DNA of 33,099 nucleotides from Candidatus Sulfopaludibacter sp. SbA3 (GTDB lineage: Bacteria; Acidobacteriota; Terriglobia; 20CM-2-55-15): NCBI GenBank assembly GCA_945865815.1, contig CAMBFR010000042.1:1-33099 (forward strand), given 5' to 3'. Within the stretch, counting starts at the first letter, position 1. Each line of letters starts with the position of its first letter. Position numbers and translations under genes: made by a program. Below, piece by piece: positions 29,228 to 33,099 of the stretch. The notes beneath the pieces are model-generated. The model was not told the DNA's origin, did not search any database, and saw nothing but the letters and a program-made list of their open reading frames with translations.

Positions 29228-30283
29228 TTACGCGACGGTTACATCCTTCGACAGGTACACATCCTGGATCGCGTTCAGCAGGCCGATGCCTTCTTTTATC
29301 GGGCGCTGGAAGGCTTTGCGGCCGGAGATCAGGCCCATGCCGCCGGCGCGTTTATTGATCACCGCGGTCTTCACGGCTTCCTTCAGGTCGCTTTCGCCGG
29401 CAGACGCGCCGCCGGAATTAATCAGGCCGGCGCGGCCCATGTAGCAATTGGCGACCTGGTAACGGGTCAGACAGATCGGGTTGTCGCTGGTCAGATCGCT
29501 GTAAACCTTCTTGTGAGTCTTTCCGAAGTTCACCGCATTGTATCCGCCGTTGTTCTCCGGCAGTTTCTGTTTGATGATGTCGGCTTCGATCGTGACACCG
29601 AGGTGGTTTGCCTGTCCAGTCAGGTCGGCTGCAACGTGATAGTCCGCTTCCTTTGTCTTGAACGCGGGGTTGCGGAGATAGCACCACAGGACCGTATACA
29701 TGCCGAGATCGTGCGCCTGATTGAACATCTCGGTGACTTCCTGGATCTGCCGCTTCGATTCCTCGGATCCGAAATAGATCGTGGCGCCGACGCCGGAGGC
29801 GCCCATGTCAAAAGCCTGCTTGATGTTGGCGAACATGATCTGGTCGTACGAGTTCGGATACGACAGGAATTCGTTATGGTTGAACTTCATCAGGAACGGG
29901 ATCTTGTGCGCGTACTTGCGCGCAACCGAACCCAGGACGCCGAGTGTTGACGCGACCGCATTGCAGCCGCCTTCGATCGCCAGTTTGACGATGTTTTCCG
30001 GATCGAAATAAATCGGATTCGGGGCAAACGACGCGCCGGCCGAATGCTCGATCCCCTGATCCACAGGCAGGATCGAAACATACCCGGTTCCCGACAATCG
30101 TCCGGCTTTGAAAAGCTGCTGCAGGCTGACCAGCACGCGCGGCGGGCGGTCCGATGCGAGATGGACCCGGTCGATGAAATCCGGTCCCGGCAAATGGAGG
30201 CTTTCCTTCGGAATGGTCGAACATTGGTGGCCCAGCAGAGCGTCGGCATCGGCGCCGAGTATTTCCTTAATTTTCCCGTCCAT
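29228..30283 (-). CDS. fbaB: Class I fructose-bisphosphate aldolase (FbaB/DhnA type)
   Basis: This 351-residue cytoplasmic TIM-barrel aldolase splits fructose 1,6-bisphosphate into dihydroxyacetone phosphate and glyceraldehyde 3-phosphate by a Schiff-base lysine. It is close to E. coli FbaB in length and sequence: [89 protein letters not shown] and [12 protein letters not shown]. The start is the ATG at 30283, with GGAGG upstream. It is the last gene of the sucC-sucD-ndk-DUF2905-fbaB cluster, 37 bp after the DUF2905 gene. This type differs from the animal class I aldolase and is the gluconeogenic or archaeal-like branch. Confidence 0.96.
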   Translation of the reverse strand: MDGKIKEILGADADALLGHQCSTIPKESLHLPGPDFIDRVHLASDRPPRVLVSLQQLFKAGRLSGTGYVSILPVDQGIEHSAGASFAPNPIYFDPENIVKLAIEGGCNAVASTLGVLGSVARKYAHKIPFLMKFNHNEFLSYPNSYDQIMFANIKQAFDMGASGVGATIYFGSEESKRQIQEVTEMFNQAHDLGMYTVLWCYLRNPAFKTKEADYHVAADLTGQANHLGVTIEADIIKQKLPENNGGYNAVNFGKTHKKVYSDLTSDNPICLTRYQVANCYMGRAGLINSGGASAGESDLKEAVKTAVINKRAGGMGLISGRKAFQRPIKEGIGLLNAIQDVYLSKDVTVA

Positions 30284-30320
30284 TAATTCCTCCGTAAGTC
30301 ATGAATGATTTCAAGTATAC

Positions 30321-30539
30321 CTACCTGCGATTCAACACCGCGAGAATCAGCGAAAGTATCAGGCTGATCAGAATCGATGTGCCGAGGGGGAAGTAGAACC
30401 GGACGTTCTCGCGCTCGTAGGAAAAATCCAAAGGCAGCCGGCCGAGGCGAAACGGCAGGCGTGGACCAAGCATCAATATGACACCCAGAAGCGCAATCAC
30501 GACGCCGGTGATGATGAGCAATCTGCCGAATTGCTCCAT
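30321..30539 (-). CDS. DUF2905 family small membrane protein
   Basis: This 72-residue protein has two membrane helices (about 5-25 and 51-70) joined by the conserved loop LPFRLGRLPLDFSYERENVRFYFP. This loop is characteristic of DUF2905. Function is unknown; the family is widespread in bacteria and often lies among housekeeping genes. It starts 15 bp after the ndk stop, within the sucCD-ndk operon. Confidence 0.92.
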   Translation of the reverse strand: MEQFGRLLIITGVVIALLGVILMLGPRLPFRLGRLPLDFSYERENVRFYFPLGTSILISLILSLILAVLNRR

Positions 30540-30554
30540 GCCAAATACCAGGCC

Positions 30555-30968
30555 CTAAACCATCTCCAACTGACTGAAGAAATAGGAAATCTCGAAGGCC
30601 GCCGTATCCTGGCTGTCGGATCCATGCATCGCGTTCCGCTCGATATTGGCCGCAAACTGTTTTCGAATCGTTCCGGCGTCGGCTTTCGCCGGATCGGTCG
30701 AGCCCATGAGTTTCCGCAGCTTGTCGATTGCGGCATCGCCTTCAAGAACCATCATGATCACGGGCCCCTCGGTCATGAACGCGATCAGGCTGCTGAAGAA
30801 CGGACGGTCCTTGTGAACGGCATAGAACCCTTCCGCTTGCGGCTTTGTCAGTTGCACCATCTTCATTCCGAGAATTCGGAAACCTTCCTTCTCGAGACGG
30901 GAGATGATGGCGCCTGCGTTTCCGTCCTTGATGCTGTCCGGCTTTAAGATCGTAAATGTAGTCTGCAT
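30555..30968 (-). CDS. ndk: Nucleoside diphosphate kinase
   Basis: This 137-residue enzyme transfers the terminal phosphate of ATP to other nucleoside diphosphates through a phosphohistidine. The active-site motif NAMHGSDS (His about 116) is intact, as are the N-terminal TFTILKPDSIKDG and MGSTDPAKADAGTIR segments. Length is standard for the bacterial tetrameric form. It follows sucD with a 5-nt gap and has GAGGT before its ATG. Linkage with succinyl-CoA ligase makes biochemical sense, because that enzyme yields ATP or GTP that Ndk interconverts. Confidence 0.98.
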   Translation of the reverse strand: MQTTFTILKPDSIKDGNAGAIISRLEKEGFRILGMKMVQLTKPQAEGFYAVHKDRPFFSSLIAFMTEGPVIMMVLEGDAAIDKLRKLMGSTDPAKADAGTIRKQFAANIERNAMHGSDSQDTAAFEISYFFSQLEMV

Positions 30969-30973
30969 GGTGT

Positions 30974-31843
30974 TTACCTCAGCACACTCTTAATCGCGTC
31001 ACCGATATCCGCTGGACTCTTAACAACTTTGATCCCGGCAGCTTCCATGGCCGCCATTTTTTCCTTCGCGGTTCCCTGCCCGCCCGCAACAATCGCGCCC
31101 GCATGGCCCATGCGGCGGCCCGGAGGCGCCGTCTGACCGCAAATGAATCCGACGACGGGCTTCTTCACATTCTTCTTGATGTAGGCGGCTGCTTCTTCTT
31201 CCGCCGTGCCGCCGATCTCGCCGATCATGACGATCGCCCGGGTTTCGGCGTCATCATTGAAAAGCCGGATGGCATCAATGAAGTTCGTTCCAATGATCGG
31301 GTCGCCGCCGATCCCAATACACGTCGACTGGCCGATCTGACGGCGCGTGAGCTGTCCGACAGCTTCGTAGGTCAACGTTCCGCTTCGGGAAACCACGCCG
31401 ACAGGCCCTTCGAGGTGAATATGTCCGGGCATGATTCCAATTTTGCATTTCCCGGGCGAAATCAGACCCGGACAGTTCGGTCCGATCAGGCGCGTCGACT
31501 TGCCTTTAAGGAATGTCGCCGTCCGGATCATGTCGAATGTGGGAATTCCTTCCGTAATGCAGACGACGAGTTCAATTCCGGCATCGGCCGACTCCATGAT
31601 CGCGTCGGCGGCAAACGGCGGCGGAACGAAGATCACGGACGCATTTGCGCCTGTCTTGCGCCGCGCCTCGTCAACGCTGTTGAAAACGTCCATCCCTTCA
31701 TGTTTCGTGCCGCCTTTCCCCGGCGTCACGCCCCCGACGACGTTCGTGCCGTATTTCACCGCCTGCAAGGCATGAAATGTCCCTTCGCGGCCCGTAATTC
31801 CCTGCACGATCAAACGGGTGTTTTTATCGACAAGTACGCTCAT
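30974..31843 (-). CDS. sucD: Succinyl-CoA ligase (ADP-forming) alpha subunit
   Basis: This 289-residue TCA-cycle subunit binds CoA with its N-terminal Rossmann domain ([16 protein letters not shown] and the GGVTPGKGG motif). It carries the phosphorylated histidine in [13 protein letters not shown] (near residue 247). The segment [18 protein letters not shown] is diagnostic. It couples succinyl-CoA cleavage to nucleoside triphosphate synthesis together with SucC, which is encoded just upstream with an 11-nt gap. Confidence 0.98.
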   Translation of the reverse strand: MSVLVDKNTRLIVQGITGREGTFHALQAVKYGTNVVGGVTPGKGGTKHEGMDVFNSVDEARRKTGANASVIFVPPPFAADAIMESADAGIELVVCITEGIPTFDMIRTATFLKGKSTRLIGPNCPGLISPGKCKIGIMPGHIHLEGPVGVVSRSGTLTYEAVGQLTRRQIGQSTCIGIGGDPIIGTNFIDAIRLFNDDAETRAIVMIGEIGGTAEEEAAAYIKKNVKKPVVGFICGQTAPPGRRMGHAGAIVAGGQGTAKEKMAAMEAAGIKVVKSPADIGDAIKSVLR

Positions 31844-31854
31844 TTATAAATCCT

Positions 31855-33021
31855 CTAATTACCGGCTCCGGCAGCCGCGACAACTTTCTCAGCGGCGTCC
31901 TTCATGCCATCGGCGACTATAAAATTGAGTCCGGACGTCCGAAGAATATCCTGGCCCTGCTCCACGTTCGTGCCTTCGAGACGGACAACCACCGGAACTT
32001 TGATGCCCATGGACTTGGCCGCCTCGACCACGCCCGACGCCACAATATCGCATCTCATGATTCCGCCGAAAATGTTGATCAGCACCGCCCGCACGTGCTG
32101 ATCGGAAAGCAGAATGCGGAACGCGTTCTTCACCTGCTCGGCGGATGCGCCGCCTCCCACATCGAGAAAATTCGCAGGGCTGCCCCCGGCCAGCTTGATG
32201 ATGTCCATCGTGGCCATGGCCAGGCCCGCTCCGTTGACCATGCAGGCGACGCTTCCATCGAGCTTGATGTAATTCAGGCCGAACTTGCTGGCCTCGACTT
32301 CAAGCGGGTCTTCCTCGTTGAGATCGCGAAGCTCTTTCAAGTCCTGGTGGCGATAAAGCGCGTTGTCGTCAAAAGTCATCTTGGCGTCGAGCGCATACAC
32401 TTTGCTGTCGCCCGTTATCAGAAAGGGATTGATTTCGGCCAGTGATGCGTCCGTGTCTTCAAATGCCTTGTACAAGGCGACCATGAACTGCGCCGCATCA
32501 TTGATTAATTCCGGGGCGATACCAAGACCGAATGCCAGCTTGCGCGCCTGAAAGGGCTGCAGGCCCAGACCCGGCTGTACGAATTCCTTAAGGATGAGTT
32601 CGGGATTCTTCGCTGCCACTTCCTCGATGTCCATGCCTCCGGAAGCCGAAGCCATGAACACCGGCATGCCCGTCTGGCGATCGATCACGATGCCAAGATA
32701 GAGTTCTTTCTTAATGTTGAGGCCTTCTTCAATCAGGACTTTCTGAACCTTGCGCCCTTCCGGACCCGTCTGTGGCGTGACAAGATTCATGCCCAACATC
32801 TGTCCGGTAATTTTTTCGGCCTCGTCAGGCGTCTTCGCGAGTTTGACGCCTCCGCCCTTTCCGCGGCCGCCGGCGTGAATCTGGGCCTTAACGACAACCA
32901 AACCTCCGAGCTTGTGGGCGATCTCGCGCGCCTCTTCCTTGGTGTAGGCGACTTCGCCCCGCGGTATCCGGACGCCGTATCGCGCGAGAATCTGCTTCGC
33001 CTGGTACTCGTGTATTTTCAT
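31855..33021 (-). CDS. sucC: Succinyl-CoA ligase (ADP-forming) beta subunit
   Basis: This 388-residue subunit has an N-terminal ATP-grasp domain ([37 protein letters not shown]) and a C-terminal CoA-ligase domain ([47 protein letters not shown]). Length equals that of E. coli SucC. It is the first gene of the operon sucC-sucD-ndk-DUF2905-fbaB. A GAGGGA binding site and a good promoter at 33061-33089 precede it. Confidence 0.98.
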   Translation of the reverse strand: MKIHEYQAKQILARYGVRIPRGEVAYTKEEAREIAHKLGGLVVVKAQIHAGGRGKGGGVKLAKTPDEAEKITGQMLGMNLVTPQTGPEGRKVQKVLIEEGLNIKKELYLGIVIDRQTGMPVFMASASGGMDIEEVAAKNPELILKEFVQPGLGLQPFQARKLAFGLGIAPELINDAAQFMVALYKAFEDTDASLAEINPFLITGDSKVYALDAKMTFDDNALYRHQDLKELRDLNEEDPLEVEASKFGLNYIKLDGSVACMVNGAGLAMATMDIIKLAGGSPANFLDVGGGASAEQVKNAFRILLSDQHVRAVLINIFGGIMRCDIVASGVVEAAKSMGIKVPVVVRLEGTNVEQGQDILRTSGLNFIVADGMKDAAEKVVAAAGAGN

Positions 33022-33060
33022 GGTCCCTCACAGGGTAAATACTGCAAACGCAAACTGTTT

Positions 33061-33089
33061 AATCTACAAGCGCCCGAAGAGGCTGTCAA
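33061..33089 (-). promoter_or_regulatory. Promoter of the sucC operon
   Basis: On the minus strand a perfect -35 TTGACA (33089-33084) is followed after exactly 17 nt by TAGATT (33066-33061). Transcription should start near 33054, giving a leader of about 33 nt before the sucC ATG at 33021. Confidence 0.7.
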
Positions 33090-33099
33090 TGCGCGGTGG

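Overview
The window looks like a piece of the chromosome of a free-living, soil-type Gram-negative bacterium, most likely an Acidobacteriota member (inference from gene content, not from a marker gene). The clues are the many secreted hydrolases (tannase-like esterase, M16 and M28 peptidases, an amidohydrolase lipoprotein), two DinB-fold proteins, paired DUF6152 proteins, a PQQ dehydrogenase with its cytochrome c, moderately high GC and numerous small palindromic intergenic repeats. No tRNA, rRNA, CRISPR array, prophage or intact insertion sequence was seen.

Layout. 1-3841: PQQ-type sugar dehydrogenase and DinB (minus), tannase/feruloyl esterase and a small membrane protein (plus). 3842-5630: a leader with an excellent match to a SAM-II riboswitch followed by an intrinsic terminator, then a threonine-synthase-like PLP enzyme overlapping a ThiS/MoaD-like sulfur carrier that ends in Gly-Gly. 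5681-10581: secreted cupredoxin, membrane class III adenylate cyclase, a perfect 39-bp inverted repeat, a second DinB, periplasmic L-asparaginase, a small membrane protein and RidA. 10621-13367: a mirror-image pair of two-gene operons (DUF6152 plus an unrecognised secreted protein) around a centre filled with palindromic repeats. 13394-16137: M16 protease dyad, one active and one lacking the zinc motif, with a terminator. 16278-19932: a DUF4160 relic, a double-CDGSH iron-sulfur protein, TtcA, XseA, and a miniature PPDK_N-type protein divergent from xseA with overlapping -10 elements. 19979-25000: a tightly packed minus-strand operon (MBL hydrolase, M28 peptidase, GNAT, glutaminyl cyclase, AhpD-like, M28 peptidase). 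25180-27614: diheme cytochrome c and a PQQ alcohol dehydrogenase with the Asp pattern of lanthanide enzymes. 27788-29170: amidohydrolase lipoprotein behind an IS110 remnant. 29228-33021: core metabolism, sucC-sucD-ndk-DUF2905-fbaB, behind a good sigma70-type promoter.

The most interesting system is at 4001-5630. A SAM-sensing RNA in front of a 'threonine synthase' plus a thiocarboxylate-type carrier protein implies that this pair serves sulfur amino acid synthesis rather than threonine synthesis. Secondary themes are leaderless or nearly leaderless promoters (a -10 box 6-8 nt before the start codon at five genes), three head-to-head REPIN-like elements from different families, and a mirrored gene duplication whose products would both begin with His-His after signal cleavage.
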